DNA of 41,913 bases from Bacteroidota bacterium (GCA_013287475.1 JABDDT010000019.1:1-41913); one strand, 5' to 3'. Counted from the stretch's first letter, positions 1 to 9,592 are shown. Numbers and translations are program-made. Notes: generated from the letters alone by a model not told the origin.

Positions 1-421
1 TAACCGTATCGGAGTTAAGAATATGCTACTAATGGGTATGGTAGCCTGGATTTTAAGATATATTTGTTTTGCTTATGGCAATATTGATGCGAATCTTTGG
101 ATGTTATATGCCGGTATCATTTTGCATGGTGTTTGTTATGATTTCTTTTTTGTCACAGGATATATGTATACAGAGAAAAAAGCCGGAGCGACGATCAAAA
201 ATGCAGCGCAGGGATTATTTACATTTGCAACTTATGGAGTGGGTATGTTTATAGGAACCTGGTTCTCCGGTTTTGTAGTTGATAATTATGCATCTTCCGT
301 GGGTCATAACTGGACAAAGATCTGGTTTGTTCCTGCCTACATCGCCCTGGGTGTTTTAATTTACTTTATATTATTTTTTAAAGAAAAAAAATCTGCCATC
401 AACGCTCAGGTTTCCGCCTGA
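1..421 (+). CDS. MFS transporter, nucleoside:H+ symporter-like (C-terminal fragment)
   Basis: The reading frame is open from the window edge (first whole codon at base 2), so this is the C-terminal ~139 residues of a longer membrane protein. At least three hydrophobic segments are visible, around residues 6-30, 35-55 and 75-95, then a final helix (VPAYIALGVLIYFILFF) and a short basic tail. The segment with GVCYDFFFVTGYMYTEKKA resembles the last helices of the NupG/XapB type nucleoside:H+ symporter family within the major facilitator superfamily. Bacteroidota carry many paralogues next to sugar catabolic enzymes, which fits the Gfo/Idh/MocA dehydrogenase 24 bases downstream, probably in the same operon. 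The substrate cannot be read from this fragment; a sugar or nucleoside taken up across the inner membrane is the inference. Confidence 0.8.
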   Translation, partial: NRIGVKNMLLMGMVAWILRYICFAYGNIDANLWMLYAGIILHGVCYDFFFVTGYMYTEKKAGATIKNAAQGLFTFATYGVGMFIGTWFSGFVVDNYASSVGHNWTKIWFVPAYIALGVLIYFILFFKEKKSAINAQVSA

Positions 422-445
422 TTTTTATAAAATTAAATTGAACTT

Positions 446-1633
446 ATGAGAATTGCTATGCTGGGATCCGGATTTATCGGACGGTTTTATGCAGAATCAA
501 TACAGGGACAACGCACCCGGGACAGAATCACAAGTATTTATTCAAGACGTGAAGAGTCTGCTAAAAAATTTGCTTCCGATTATGGATGTCTGCACTGGAC
601 GACAGATATGGAAGAAGCTATTGCTCATCCGGATGTGGATGTGGTTTGTATTTCTCTTCCGAATAACCTGCATGAAACTGCAGTTCTTTTATGTTGCAAA
701 CACAAAAAAGCAGTTATCACTACCAAGCCCCTTGGCAGAAACGCTTCTGAGGCAAAACGAATGCTTGAAGCTGTAGAAACAGCGGACATTTTTAACGGTT
801 ACCTGGAAGATCTTGTTTACACTCCTAAATTCTTAAAAGCGCTTGAAAGCGTAAAAAATGGCGCGCTGGGCAGAATTCTCTGGTCCAAATCAAGAGAAAC
901 ACATCCTGGTCCGCATAGTGACTGGTTCTGGGACCTTGAACAGGCGGGAGGTGGATGTATACTTGATCTGGGTTGCCATTGTGTGGAGATTGGAAGAAAT
1001 TTTATTGGAAAGGATATTAAACCAGTTGAAGTAATGTGCTGGGCAGATACTCAGGTAAAACCCATTGAAGCTGAAGACCATGCCATTGGTCTGGTAAAAT
1101 ACGAGAATGGTGCTATCGGTCAGTTTGAAGTGAGCTGGACTTTCCGTGGTGGTCTTGATCTACGTGACGAAGTAATGGGCACAGAAGGAACCATATGGAT
1201 TAATAATTTCTTAAGGACAGGATTTGAAATGTTCACCACAGGCAAAGGTGCGGATTATGTTGCGGAAAAAGCTGAATCCAATTCGGGCTGGTTATTTCCT
1301 GTAGGCGATGAACTAAACGATCTGGGATACAATCATATGTTTACCGATATGTTCAACGCAATTGAAAAAGGAATTTCACCCAAAGAAACTTTTTATGATG
1401 GTTACGTAGTAAACGCTGTACTCGATGCTTCTTATAAATCAGCAAAGACTAAATTATGGGAACCTGTTAAATTAGATATTTGGCGCGGCCAAACCGGACT
1501 TTCTAAACCAAGCAACCTGGTTGAATTTGATGCTGATCACTATCTGATAAAGGAAGAAATGACGCATTATGGAGCTAAAAAACTAATACTGAAAAACAAG
1601 AAATCAGGATTGATAAGCGAACGGATTCTGTAA
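446..1633 (+). CDS. Gfo/Idh/MocA family NAD(P)-dependent oxidoreductase
   Basis: A 395-residue cytoplasmic dehydrogenase. The N-terminal Rossmann fold is clear: a beta strand followed by GSGFIG at residues 7-12, then the family's second strand and a TKPLGRN segment near residue 94, the position of the usual EKP lysine. The C-terminal alpha/beta half carries [19 protein letters not shown], matching the family motif with a catalytic histidine (GG..DxGxHxxD-like, here with Glu in place of the last Asp). Members oxidise or epimerise sugars, inositols and their derivatives with NAD(P). It lies 24 bases after an MFS symporter, so a role in catabolism of an imported sugar or polyol is likely, but the substrate is not identifiable. 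It is convergent with the sialate O-acetylesterase gene. Confidence 0.88.
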   Translation: MRIAMLGSGFIGRFYAESIQGQRTRDRITSIYSRREESAKKFASDYGCLHWTTDMEEAIAHPDVDVVCISLPNNLHETAVLLCCKHKKAVITTKPLGRNASEAKRMLEAVETADIFNGYLEDLVYTPKFLKALESVKNGALGRILWSKSRETHPGPHSDWFWDLEQAGGGCILDLGCHCVEIGRNFIGKDIKPVEVMCWADTQVKPIEAEDHAIGLVKYENGAIGQFEVSWTFRGGLDLRDEVMGTEGTIWINNFLRTGFEMFTTGKGADYVAEKAESNSGWLFPVGDELNDLGYNHMFTDMFNAIEKGISPKETFYDGYVVNAVLDASYKSAKTKLWEPVKLDIWRGQTGLSKPSNLVEFDADHYLIKEEMTHYGAKKLILKNKKSGLISERIL

Positions 1634-1676
1634 GCCGGCTTTATAAATGTAGTTACATGGAGTTGTGATAACATAT

Positions 1677-1709
1677 TCTCATATTCCCATACTCCCATAC
1701 TCCCATACT
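1677..1709. repeat. 8-bp tandem array (TCCCATAC)n in a convergent gap
   Basis: Three perfect copies of TCCCATAC (1685-1708) follow one degenerate copy, TCTCATAT (1677-1684), in the 77-base gap between two converging genes. The array is flanked by an inverted hexamer, ATAACA at 1668-1673 and TGTTAT at 1709-1714. It resembles the heptamer arrays elsewhere in the window but has an 8-base period. Function unknown; a slippage-prone terminator region is one possibility. Confidence 0.75.
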
Positions 1710-1710
1710 G

Positions 1711-3687
1711 TTATGGCTTTCCTATTTCAAACTTTTTATCGTCCGTTACCCCTTTCCATTGATCGGTCCGGAAAGGAACAGCCGGGAAACCTTCCTTATT
1801 GTAAAGGTTTGCATCAGCAGCATCATCAGCCCATGCAAAATGTACTGACTCGGCTTGGGATACTTCATCTGCGTAAACAATTACTTTATTGTTCTGCATA
1901 ATGGCTTTAGCATAATAGAAATGATGATCCGGTCCTGCAATTTCAAAACCCCTGAGGTATCCGTATTTATCTTTTACCAACAATCCGCTTCCGGTATGGG
2001 TAAAACTCAATATGATCTTATCTTTCTGAATGTTCATTGATTCATACACAGGTCCGCTATATTCCTCCGTTTGTTCGTAGATATTATTCATTGCAATGGC
2101 AGCCAGCCGCAGGCCTACATCCTGTTTATTTTTCGGATGTATATCATTTGATTCTCCAATATCAGTTGTAACAGACATTCCAGTTGCAGGCAAACTTAAC
2201 GTACGCGCCTGCGCTTCCCTTAATTCAGCCCATGTACTGCCTTGCTGACTATTTCCATTACCCGCATTGAAACTCGCAAGCTGAACAAAATAGAACGGAA
2301 AATTACCTTCTCCCCAATGTTGTCTCCAGTCGCTGATCATGAGTGGGAAAGCCGTCCTGTATTGATATGCCCGTTCTGTATTTGCTTCTCCCTGATACCA
2401 CAATACGCCACGAATTCCATAAGGAATCAATGGATTTATCATGGCATTAAAAAGGAGACTGGTATGATCATTTGGCCCGATACCCATTGCATTACTGGTT
2501 ATTTTTGCGATCCGAAAAATCCAGTTATTGCTGAGGGATATGAATCCGTCTTCCGATTTAAGATAAACGGATGAAGAATCACCATAGAATCCTCCGCCTC
2601 CACCTGTATCTTCCACTTTCACGGCAATGATATTTTTTCCTGTTTTGAAAACACCTGCAGGAACGCGATAAATTCTGTTCTCGGCCCAGTTTTTTGTAGA
2701 ACCCACCCAAATTCCATTTACATAAGTATCATCATTGTCATCAATTTTTCCGAGGGAGAGTGTAACGGATTTGTTTACAATACTATCATCAAGAAAGACT
2801 TCTTTTCTGTACCATACAATTCCATCCAGGTCACTCAATCCCAATTGCTGGTTTTCCCAGTTAAGTGCAATACTGATTTTCGGCCAGCCCTGACTGTTAT
2901 AGTCAGGATTTTTCCAATCGGCTTCTGGCACAGTGTCAATGACATTTTTTTGCAAAAGTTTCACCTGCTGTGCAAGTCTTTTGTGCCGTTCTTTCATCGC
3001 AGACTCTATATCTTTATCCGGTACAGAATTGATTATGGATTTAAATTCGGGACTATTTTCCAATGCTCCATGACTTGTCCATGCCTCTACCATGGTTCCC
3101 CCCCACGTAGTATTTATGAGGCCAACTGATACATGTAATCGTTTTACAATCTCACGTGCAAAAAAATATCCGACTGCCGTGAAATCACCAGCCGTTTTGG
3201 GAGAACAGACTTCCCATTGCGTTGGCGGGATATCATCTTTCGGGGTATTGCTCAGGGTCAGGGGAATTTTAATATGTCGAATTTCCGGATAACCGGCATT
3301 CATAATTTCATTATCGGCATTCCGGGCAGATTTTAATTCAAATTCCATATTTGACTGTCCCGAACAAACCCAGACCTCTCCCACCATAACATCATGGAAT
3401 ATTAAACTATTTCCGTCTTGCACTTTAAGTTCAAACGGCCCTCCTGCAGGTTCAGGATCAAGATTCACGCGCCATTTACCATTCCGGTCTGCAGTGATTT
3501 CTTTTTTTTGCTGATTAAATGTAAGAACCAGCTTTTCATTTGGAGAAGACCATCCCCAAACCGGTACGGGCCTGCCGCGCTGAATAACCATATGATCTCC
3601 AAAAATACCGGGCATTTTAATCTGGGCACTAACGGAAAAAGCCAACAGAAAACCTGTCAGCAGCATGATTGAAGTTTTCATTTTCAA
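1711..3687 (-). CDS. Sialate O-acetylesterase (SASA family), exported
   Basis: A 658-residue exported hydrolase. A signal peptide is visible at the N-terminus (KTSIMLLTGFLLAFSVSAQ); the start could be the first Met or the Met at residue 3 (3681). The block CSGQSNM puts the SGNH-type nucleophile at Ser112, and ESNDIHPKNKQDVG carries the matching Asp-x-x-His pair. Between them, about residues 280-390, lies a jelly-roll, GH2-like sugar-binding insertion common in Bacteroidota members. The family removes O-acetyl groups from sialic acids and, in many Bacteroidota, from other decorated glycans such as xylan or pectin. The gene starts 15 bases after the phosphohexomutase stop, so the two are probably co-transcribed. 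The true glycan substrate is not shown by sequence. Confidence 0.9.
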   Translation of the reverse strand: MKMKTSIMLLTGFLLAFSVSAQIKMPGIFGDHMVIQRGRPVPVWGWSSPNEKLVLTFNQQKKEITADRNGKWRVNLDPEPAGGPFELKVQDGNSLIFHDVMVGEVWVCSGQSNMEFELKSARNADNEIMNAGYPEIRHIKIPLTLSNTPKDDIPPTQWEVCSPKTAGDFTAVGYFFAREIVKRLHVSVGLINTTWGGTMVEAWTSHGALENSPEFKSIINSVPDKDIESAMKERHKRLAQQVKLLQKNVIDTVPEADWKNPDYNSQGWPKISIALNWENQQLGLSDLDGIVWYRKEVFLDDSIVNKSVTLSLGKIDDNDDTYVNGIWVGSTKNWAENRIYRVPAGVFKTGKNIIAVKVEDTGGGGGFYGDSSSVYLKSEDGFISLSNNWIFRIAKITSNAMGIGPNDHTSLLFNAMINPLIPYGIRGVLWYQGEANTERAYQYRTAFPLMISDWRQHWGEGNFPFYFVQLASFNAGNGNSQQGSTWAELREAQARTLSLPATGMSVTTDIGESNDIHPKNKQDVGLRLAAIAMNNIYEQTEEYSGPVYESMNIQKDKIILSFTHTGSGLLVKDKYGYLRGFEIAGPDHHFYYAKAIMQNNKVIVYADEVSQAESVHFAWADDAADANLYNKEGFPAVPFRTDQWKGVTDDKKFEIGKP

Positions 3688-3702
3688 AAAGTAAAGAAGG
3701 AT

Positions 3703-5430
3703 TTATTTCAATTTCATATCTGCAATAATCGCATCAATACGTTCCTGCAGCAAATTGTTGACTATTTCCAGAGAAGTGCGGCTGTTTAATTTTTCATTTA
3801 CACTGAAATAAAATTTTATCTTGGGTTCAGTTCCTGATGGACGTGCGGAAATCTTGCTCCCGTCTTCCAGGATGAATTGCAGGACATTACTAACAGGAAG
3901 CATTATTTTCCAGCTTTCTCCCGTCTTCAGGTTTTTCCCTCTGCTTATCTGATAATCCAGTAAATGCACAACGGATGATCCATTAATAGTTACAGGCGGT
4001 TGGTTTCGGTAAGAAGACATCATATCTGCAATTTGTTTTTGACCGTCCATTCCTTTTTTGGTAATGGAGATCAGCGATTCTTTATAAAAACCAAACTGCA
4101 GATACAGGTCAACTAGTTTATCATACAATGTTTTTCCTTTATTTTTTTCGTAAGCGGCCATCTCACAAAGAATAGCGACCGCGCTTACGGCATCTTTATC
4201 GCGTAGTTTATCGCCAATCATCAAACCATAACTCTCTTCTCCGCCAATGACATAATTTTCAGTCTTCTCTTTCTCTTTTATCAGTTCAGCAATCCACTTG
4301 AAACCGGTTAACACATTATAACAATGAATATGGGATTGTCTGGCAATTTCATCAATCATATCTGTTGTAACGATGGTTTTTATAACCATATCATTCGGTT
4401 GTGAAATGCCTTTTTCTTTTCTGGCTTCAATCATATAATTAAAGGCAAGTACAGCCGTCTGATTTCCATTCATGAGTATCCACTCCCCCTTATCGTTTTT
4501 GATACCAATGCCCACACGATCTGCATCCGGATCGGTTCCTAATAAAATATCTGCGTCAATTTCCCTGGATTTTTTGAGTCCAAGACTCATGGTTTCTTTT
4601 TCTTCCGGATTCGGATAAGCAACTGTAGGAAAATTGCCATCCGGAGTAGCCTGATCATCTACCACATGAACATTACTGAATCCAAATCTTTGTAAAACCT
4701 CAGGAACCAGCTTAATTCCGGTACCGTGAATGGGCGTATAAACAATGCAAAGATTATGCTGCCGTTCAATGATCTCAGGGTAAACTGAAAGATTTTTTAC
4801 CATGCTGATATAAGCCTCATCCATTTCTTTCCCCACCATTGTAATATGAGATTCGCCACCTGTCCATTTCACTTCGTTAACCGACCCGATTTTCTCAACC
4901 TCTTCAATAACACGGTGATCATGGGGAGGAACAAGCTGTCCTCCATCGTTCCAGTATGCCTTATAGCCGTTATATTCTTTTGGATTATGGGAAGCAGTAC
5001 ATACAACACCTCCCTGGCATCCTAAATAGCGGATAGTAAAACTAAGTTCCGGTGTAGGTCGGAGTGACTGGAAAAGAAATACCTTAATACCATTCGCCGC
5101 AAAAACCTTGGCGACAGTTTCCGCATAAAAGCGGCTGTTGTTGCGGCTATCATGTGCAATGGCTACTTTCACGATAATGTTTGGAAAAGACTTCAGCAGG
5201 TAGTTGGAATAGCCCTGGGTGGCCATTCCAATAGTATACTTGTTAATGCGATTGGTTCCGACACCCATTATGCCACGCAGCCCCCCTGTTCCGAATTCAA
5301 GATTCTGATAGAAAGAATCGATCAATTCATCCGGATTTTCATTTTGTAAGCGAATAATCTCGGCTTTTGTTTCCTGATCATAATTTCCAGTTAACCAATT
5401 ATTCACTTTGGCCAGAATCACCGCATCCAT
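3703..5430 (-). CDS. Phospho-sugar mutase (phosphoglucomutase/phosphomannomutase family)
   Basis: A 575-residue alpha-D-phosphohexomutase, matching the ~580-residue PGM2-like enzymes of Bacteroidota. All four signature sites are present: the phosphoserine loop TASHNP (Ser147), the metal loop DPDADR (Asp300, Asp302, Asp304), the sugar-binding GGEESYG (Glu398-Ser400), and the phosphate-binding RPSGTEPK (530-537). It interconverts hexose 1-phosphate and 6-phosphate in the cytoplasm, linking glycolysis with glycogen and nucleotide-sugar synthesis. Ribose phosphate is also possible for PGM2-like members. It appears to be the first gene of a leftward pair with the sialate O-acetylesterase. The choice between glucose and mannose phosphate cannot be made from the motifs. 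Confidence 0.93.
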   Translation of the reverse strand: MDAVILAKVNNWLTGNYDQETKAEIIRLQNENPDELIDSFYQNLEFGTGGLRGIMGVGTNRINKYTIGMATQGYSNYLLKSFPNIIVKVAIAHDSRNNSRFYAETVAKVFAANGIKVFLFQSLRPTPELSFTIRYLGCQGGVVCTASHNPKEYNGYKAYWNDGGQLVPPHDHRVIEEVEKIGSVNEVKWTGGESHITMVGKEMDEAYISMVKNLSVYPEIIERQHNLCIVYTPIHGTGIKLVPEVLQRFGFSNVHVVDDQATPDGNFPTVAYPNPEEKETMSLGLKKSREIDADILLGTDPDADRVGIGIKNDKGEWILMNGNQTAVLAFNYMIEARKEKGISQPNDMVIKTIVTTDMIDEIARQSHIHCYNVLTGFKWIAELIKEKEKTENYVIGGEESYGLMIGDKLRDKDAVSAVAILCEMAAYEKNKGKTLYDKLVDLYLQFGFYKESLISITKKGMDGQKQIADMMSSYRNQPPVTINGSSVVHLLDYQISRGKNLKTGESWKIMLPVSNVLQFILEDGSKISARPSGTEPKIKFYFSVNEKLNSRTSLEIVNNLLQERIDAIIADMKLK

Positions 5431-5452
5431 AAAACTTACTTTAAATTTGAAC

Positions 5453-5487
5453 CTAAGATATTGATTTTTGAATGAACCAAATCTTAG
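5453..5487. promoter_or_regulatory. Inverted repeat upstream of the phosphohexomutase gene
   Basis: CTAAGAT (5453-5459) and ATCTTAG (5481-5487) form perfect 7-base arms separated by 21 bases, 23 bases upstream of the mutase start codon and between divergent genes. The placement suits an operator, but the arms are short and could arise by chance. Confidence 0.25.
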
Positions 5488-5520
5488 ATTTACCTCACGA
5501 CCTTATTAAATTTTTGCTGA

Positions 5521-6474
5521 TTGGCTGATTTTTTTTCTTTGGCTTTAAAATCTGGAAAACTCAATTCGCGACCCCTGGTTGTTTTTTGCCTCATGGTCAG
5601 CTCCATGAATGGTTTTGCGCAGGGCCTCTTTCTTCCACCAAGTGCTGTTTACCAGCCTGACAGGTTAAAAACCGTTGTGATCAGTGAAGTAGCTACCGGA
5701 GTGGTAATTTCTGCGGGGCTATATTTTCTTTGGTATAGAAAACATCCGAGGAGTCACTTTCATTTTTTCAACGATAACGGTGAATGGCTCCAGATGGATA
5801 AAATGGGCCATACAACCACTGCTTACAATATAGGTGCAATTCAATATGATCTGATGCGATGGTGCGGTGTAAAAAATGATGCGTCTATTGGGATTGGCGG
5901 TTTAACAGCAGTCGGATATATGTCGATCATTGAAATTTTCGATGGCTTTTCTTCCAAATGGGGGTTTTCCCATGGTGATATGCTTGCCAATATTTTTGGA
6001 GCGGCCCTTTTTGCAGCCCAGCAAAAAGGCTGGAATCAACAAAGGGTTTCGTTGAAATGGTCTTTTCATGGCTCCCCTTACGCTCAATATTATCCGGCAG
6101 AACTGGGTAATAATTTTCTTTCCCGTATGATAAAAGATTACAATGGTCAGACTTACTGGCTTTCGGTAAATATTGCTTCTTTTTTACCTTCAAATTCAGG
6201 ATTTCCTTATTGGCTGAATATGAGTTTTGGATATGGTGCTGAAGGAATGATCGGAGCAAGATCAAATCCGGCAATGATTGATGGAAAACCTATTCCTTAC
6301 TTTCCGAGATACAGAAAGTTTTATTTTGCTCCAGATGCAAACCTTTTCAGCATACCGACAAATTCAACATTTTATAATGCTGCTGCTTACCTGACTAAGT
6401 TTTCAAAAGTTCCGGCTCCAGCACTGGAATGGAGCAAGCTGAAAGGATTCAGATTCATTCCGATTTACTATTAA
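5521..6474 (+). CDS. DUF2279 family exported protein
   Basis: A 317-residue protein of the DUF2279 family, recognised by the core MDKMGHTTTAYNIG followed by SIIEIFDGFSSKWGFSHGD, in which conserved His/Asp residues line hydrophobic helices. An N-terminal hydrophobic stretch ending in GFAQG (about residues 18-34) reads as a signal peptide. The stop codon TGA lies at 5518-5520 and no ATG precedes the signal peptide, so the start must be TTG, at 5521 or at 5539 (a shorter, equally good signal peptide). The ATG at 5593 would remove most of the export signal. Members are thought to be outer-envelope proteins; no biochemical function is established. The gene stands alone, divergent from the phosphohexomutase. 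Confidence 0.8.
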   Translation: MADFFSLALKSGKLNSRPLVVFCLMVSSMNGFAQGLFLPPSAVYQPDRLKTVVISEVATGVVISAGLYFLWYRKHPRSHFHFFNDNGEWLQMDKMGHTTTAYNIGAIQYDLMRWCGVKNDASIGIGGLTAVGYMSIIEIFDGFSSKWGFSHGDMLANIFGAALFAAQQKGWNQQRVSLKWSFHGSPYAQYYPAELGNNFLSRMIKDYNGQTYWLSVNIASFLPSNSGFPYWLNMSFGYGAEGMIGARSNPAMIDGKPIPYFPRYRKFYFAPDANLFSIPTNSTFYNAAAYLTKFSKVPAPALEWSKLKGFRFIPIYY

Positions 6475-6523
6475 AAGCCTGCAATAGAAGGGGTATATAA
6501 CGTTCCTTTTACAAAAGATTTAA

Positions 6524-6531
6524 TACTTTTG
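6524..6531 (+). promoter_or_regulatory. Bacteroidota -7 box TACTTTTG
   Basis: TACTTTTG matches the Bacteroidota -7 consensus TAnnTTTG and lies 43 bases before the ATG of the GYF_2-like gene. There is no good TTTG at the -33 distance, so the call rests on one box. Confidence 0.4.
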
Positions 6532-6574
6532 ACCTGGTCTGGATTTGTCGCCCTGCCCTGTATATGCCTAAACC

Positions 6575-7768
6575 ATGAGCAGCTATTTATTGCTTCGAAA
6601 TAACAAGGAATCTGGTCCATTCACCATAGAAGAAATTAAGGGAATGAGCCTAAAACCGTATGACCTTTTCTGGGTAGTAGGTAAAAGTGCAGCCTGGCGA
6701 TATCCCGGGGAAATCAATGAACTAAAGTCGTTCGCCCCTCCTGTTCCAGAGCAATTCACGGATACTTATATAAAAAAACAGAATGCTGAAAGTGCTGCAG
6801 TCGGTGCTTCAAATAGTAAAAAATCAAATCCAAATAATGTCAGCATATGGGAAACCAATACACAAAAGGGTATTAAGGAAAGATCTGTTTATGTGAATCT
6901 CCCATCCGAAAAAAAACAGGCAACAATACAACAGGACCGTGTTTTATTTGACCTGGAATCTTCTACACCTCTCAAACACGAACCGGCATATGACTTCTCG
7001 GATCAGTACAATAAAAAATCAACTCCGGCTGTCTATTTTTCCGCGAAGTTCTTATGGATAAGTACAATAATTCTCTTATTTGGCGCGGGTCTGCTAACCG
7101 GCTTTTTTATTTCAGACCGTAGAAAATTTTTCTCAACAGATGCAAATCATCCGCAAAACAGATTTGTTCAAAATCCGTCAATTTTGAATAATAAGAAGAA
7201 TATTAATTCGGAAATTAATATTAATAATTCCCGCCACGAGAAACCCCTTGATGGTAGTTCTACTAATTCAGATCAGGTTAAACCGGCTGAAACTTATTCA
7301 AAGAAACCGGCAGGAAGTACGGTGAAAAAGAATTCAAAAAACGTTGTCTTTAAAAAGGATACCATTCTAAATCAAACATTAGTACAATCATCATTAAAGT
7401 TAAATGACAGTGGAAAACAAATCGAGGCCCGCAAGCCTGATATGATATACCAGATAATACAAGCACATCCTGAAAACTACGTAAATCTGGTGACTGGCCG
7501 TTATTCTACAGGTGTTTTCGGAGGCATTTCAAGCTTTCCTGTTACGGTTACAAATAATTCTCCTGTAATGATGGAAGAGGTTGTAATTGACATTGATTAT
7601 ATTCAGAGTAATGGTAAGATATTTAAAACAGAAAGCCTGTCCTTTAATGACCTGGAACCAACAGAAACAGTTACAATGAAAGCACCGAAAAGCTCCAGAG
7701 GTGTTAAAATTACTACCCACATTCACTTAGTAAACTTCCGAAAGTCCGATCTCAGTACTTCCCATTAG
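6575..7768 (+). CDS. GYF_2-like domain single-pass membrane protein
   Basis: A 397-residue protein with three visible parts. Residues 1-52 (SSYLLLRNNKESGPFTIEEI, then the DLFWVVGKSAAWRYPGEI block) look like a GYF_2/DUF4339 domain, a small fold often attached to membrane proteins. Residues 53-155 are polar and low in order. One transmembrane helix spans about 159-180 and is followed by a Ser/Asn/Lys-rich linker. Residues ~290-397 form a second globular part that reads like a beta-sandwich (FPVTVTNNSPVMMEEVVIDI). The GYF_2 part would be cytoplasmic and the beta domain periplasmic. Function is unknown; a structural or signalling role at the membrane is only a guess. A -7 box lies upstream. Confidence 0.7.
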   Translation: MSSYLLLRNNKESGPFTIEEIKGMSLKPYDLFWVVGKSAAWRYPGEINELKSFAPPVPEQFTDTYIKKQNAESAAVGASNSKKSNPNNVSIWETNTQKGIKERSVYVNLPSEKKQATIQQDRVLFDLESSTPLKHEPAYDFSDQYNKKSTPAVYFSAKFLWISTIILLFGAGLLTGFFISDRRKFFSTDANHPQNRFVQNPSILNNKKNINSEININNSRHEKPLDGSSTNSDQVKPAETYSKKPAGSTVKKNSKNVVFKKDTILNQTLVQSSLKLNDSGKQIEARKPDMIYQIIQAHPENYVNLVTGRYSTGVFGGISSFPVTVTNNSPVMMEEVVIDIDYIQSNGKIFKTESLSFNDLEPTETVTMKAPKSSRGVKITTHIHLVNFRKSDLSTSH

Positions 7769-7930
7769 GAAAGGGTTAACAATCTTTTCATTTCATTATT
7801 AATTTATAACGGGTCATTGGCATAAAAGTTGAAATTCAGTATGGCATATCCCATCCTGTGCAATCCACTGCCGGTAAAATTATGGTTCTTATTCTATAAT
7901 TATTATTCAAACCCTTTAATCAGAATTTAG

Positions 7931-8245
7931 ATGCAGAGAGGAGTTTTAGAGCTTTGCCTCATCATAGCAGTGGTGATTGGTATTCATGCAGAACGTATGC
8001 TTCATAATGGTTCAGTAGAGGGAAGAATTTTTCCTGCGGTGGCTTCACCTTCAGTAATTGCTGTACGTGGAAACGATTCCGTAAAAGTTATCAGTAACAA
8101 TGGGCATTTTGGAATGGAACTACAGCCCGGTGACTGGAAGCTGATCTTTGCAATTAAAGAATTAAATGGTCTTCCCATAGAAAAAAACATACAGGTTATG
8201 GAAGGCCAGCGAATCAACCTGGGTGAAATCAGGTTGAATCAATAA
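7931..8245 (+). CDS. Small exported protein with carboxypeptidase-regulatory-like fold
   Basis: A 104-residue protein. An N-terminal hydrophobic segment (about residues 6-18) is probably a signal peptide or anchor. The rest has the pattern of a carboxypeptidase-regulatory-like or transthyretin-like beta sandwich: GSVEGRIFP, a VISNNGHFGMELQPGDW turn, then WKLIFAIKELNG and a closing strand ending in INLGEIRLNQ. Such domains bind or present surface structures rather than catalyse. It sits between the GYF_2-like gene and the saccharopine dehydrogenase family gene with gaps of 162 and 72 bases, so co-transcription is uncertain. The family assignment is a fold-level guess. Confidence 0.6.
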   Translation: MQRGVLELCLIIAVVIGIHAERMLHNGSVEGRIFPAVASPSVIAVRGNDSVKVISNNGHFGMELQPGDWKLIFAIKELNGLPIEKNIQVMEGQRINLGEIRLNQ

Positions 8246-8317
8246 TAATAATAACTTCTTCAAAAAATCAGGGTTTCATTAGGCTGGCTTTTCGCCTGAA
8301 ATGTTCTATCATTGAAT

Positions 8318-9592
8318 ATGAAAAGCATTGTGGTTTTTGGAGCAGGAAAATCAGCCACCTGCCTTATAGATTATCTTTCTAAAGTTTGTACGCAGAAACA
8401 ATGGAATCTCACCATTGCCGATGCGGATGCCGCAACGCTGAAAAAAAAACTGGTAAAATCTCCAGTAGTAAGTCCAGTTCAGGCAAATGTCGAAAATTCT
8501 TCTGAAAGAAATGTATTAATACAAAAAGCTGACCTGGTTATTTCTCTCCTCCCACCTTCCTTACATATATTAATTGCACGCGATTGTGTAGCGAATTCAA
8601 AAAACCTGCTTACTGCGTCATATGTTGATGACGAAATCAGAAAACTGTCTAAAAGTATTGAAGATAAAAGACTTTTTTTTCTATGTGAGATGGGCCTCGA
8701 TCCCGGAATAGATCATATGAGCGCGATGCAGATTATTCACCGGATTAAGAGGAAAGGTGGAAAGATTTCAGTTTTCCGGTCACATACAGGTGGCCTGATA
8801 GCTCCGGAGAGTGATGACAATCCCTGGCACTATAAAATAAGCTGGAATCCTGCCAATGTTGTGAAAGCAGGATCTTCCGGGGCTGTATTTAAGGAGTTGG
8901 GATCAATCAAAAAAGTAGAGTATAAGGATATTTTTAAAAATCCAGGTCTGGTTGAAATCAAGCCACTTGGCAAATATGCCTGGTATCCTAACCGCGATTC
9001 GCTTGCTTATATGGCTGTTTACGGCTTGGAATCAACCCATAGTTTTATTCGTACAACCCTGCGGCATCCCGAATTCTGCCGGGGTTGGAATAATCTTGTG
9101 AATGCAGGATTAACTGACGATGAATTACCAGTTTCTTCAACCATCAATTCAATTTCAACCTGGAGCAAACCGTTATTACCTTATGTTGATGCTTCGAATA
9201 AATACTTCTATGATCAGCTCGGTCTTTTTGATAATGATATATTAGCAACAGGCGGACGGACTTCAGCAAAAATTCTCCAGTCAATTATTGAAAAAAAATG
9301 GAGAATGAAAGAAACGGATAAGGATATGATTCTAATGCTTCATGAATTTGAATATGAAATGAACGGACAAAATCATCTTCTTAAAAGCAGCCTTTTGGTT
9401 AAGGGAGAAAATGCACTGAGCACAGCTATGGCAAAAACTGTAGGGTTGCCGCTGGGAATTGCGGCAAAACTGATTCTTGAAAATAAAATGGAATTACGCG
9501 GATTGCATATTCCCATTATTCCCGAGATTTATGAACCGGTACTCGAAGAACTTTCTTTGGAAGGAATTCGTTTTCATGAAGAAATTATTTAA
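8318..9592 (+). CDS. Saccharopine dehydrogenase family protein
   Basis: A 424-residue cytoplasmic oxidoreductase starting at the ATG at 8318; an upstream in-frame TTG at 8312 is a poorer start. The N-terminal Rossmann fold is clear (VVFGAGKSATCLIDYLSK) and the conserved block CEMGLDPGIDHMSAM near residue 130 is typical of saccharopine reductase-type enzymes. The family reduces or oxidises saccharopine in lysine metabolism or makes carboxyspermidine and related amines. Conserved Arg/Asp positions around the SHTGGL and DNPWHYK segments fit a saccharopine-like substrate. The last 8 bases overlap the 3' end of the converging ChaN/EreA-like gene. A lysine-related role is likely but not proved; no other lysine gene is nearby. 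Confidence 0.85.
   Translation: MKSIVVFGAGKSATCLIDYLSKVCTQKQWNLTIADADAATLKKKLVKSPVVSPVQANVENSSERNVLIQKADLVISLLPPSLHILIARDCVANSKNLLTASYVDDEIRKLSKSIEDKRLFFLCEMGLDPGIDHMSAMQIIHRIKRKGGKISVFRSHTGGLIAPESDDNPWHYKISWNPANVVKAGSSGAVFKELGSIKKVEYKDIFKNPGLVEIKPLGKYAWYPNRDSLAYMAVYGLESTHSFIRTTLRHPEFCRGWNNLVNAGLTDDELPVSSTINSISTWSKPLLPYVDASNKYFYDQLGLFDNDILATGGRTSAKILQSIIEKKWRMKETDKDMILMLHEFEYEMNGQNHLLKSSLLVKGENALSTAMAKTVGLPLGIAAKLILENKMELRGLHIPIIPEIYEPVLEELSLEGIRFHEEII

Noticed and set aside
1665-1901. A 78-codon plus-strand frame starting in the 8-bp array.
   Set aside because: Its first third is a translation of the tandem repeat and the rest is antisense to the esterase gene.
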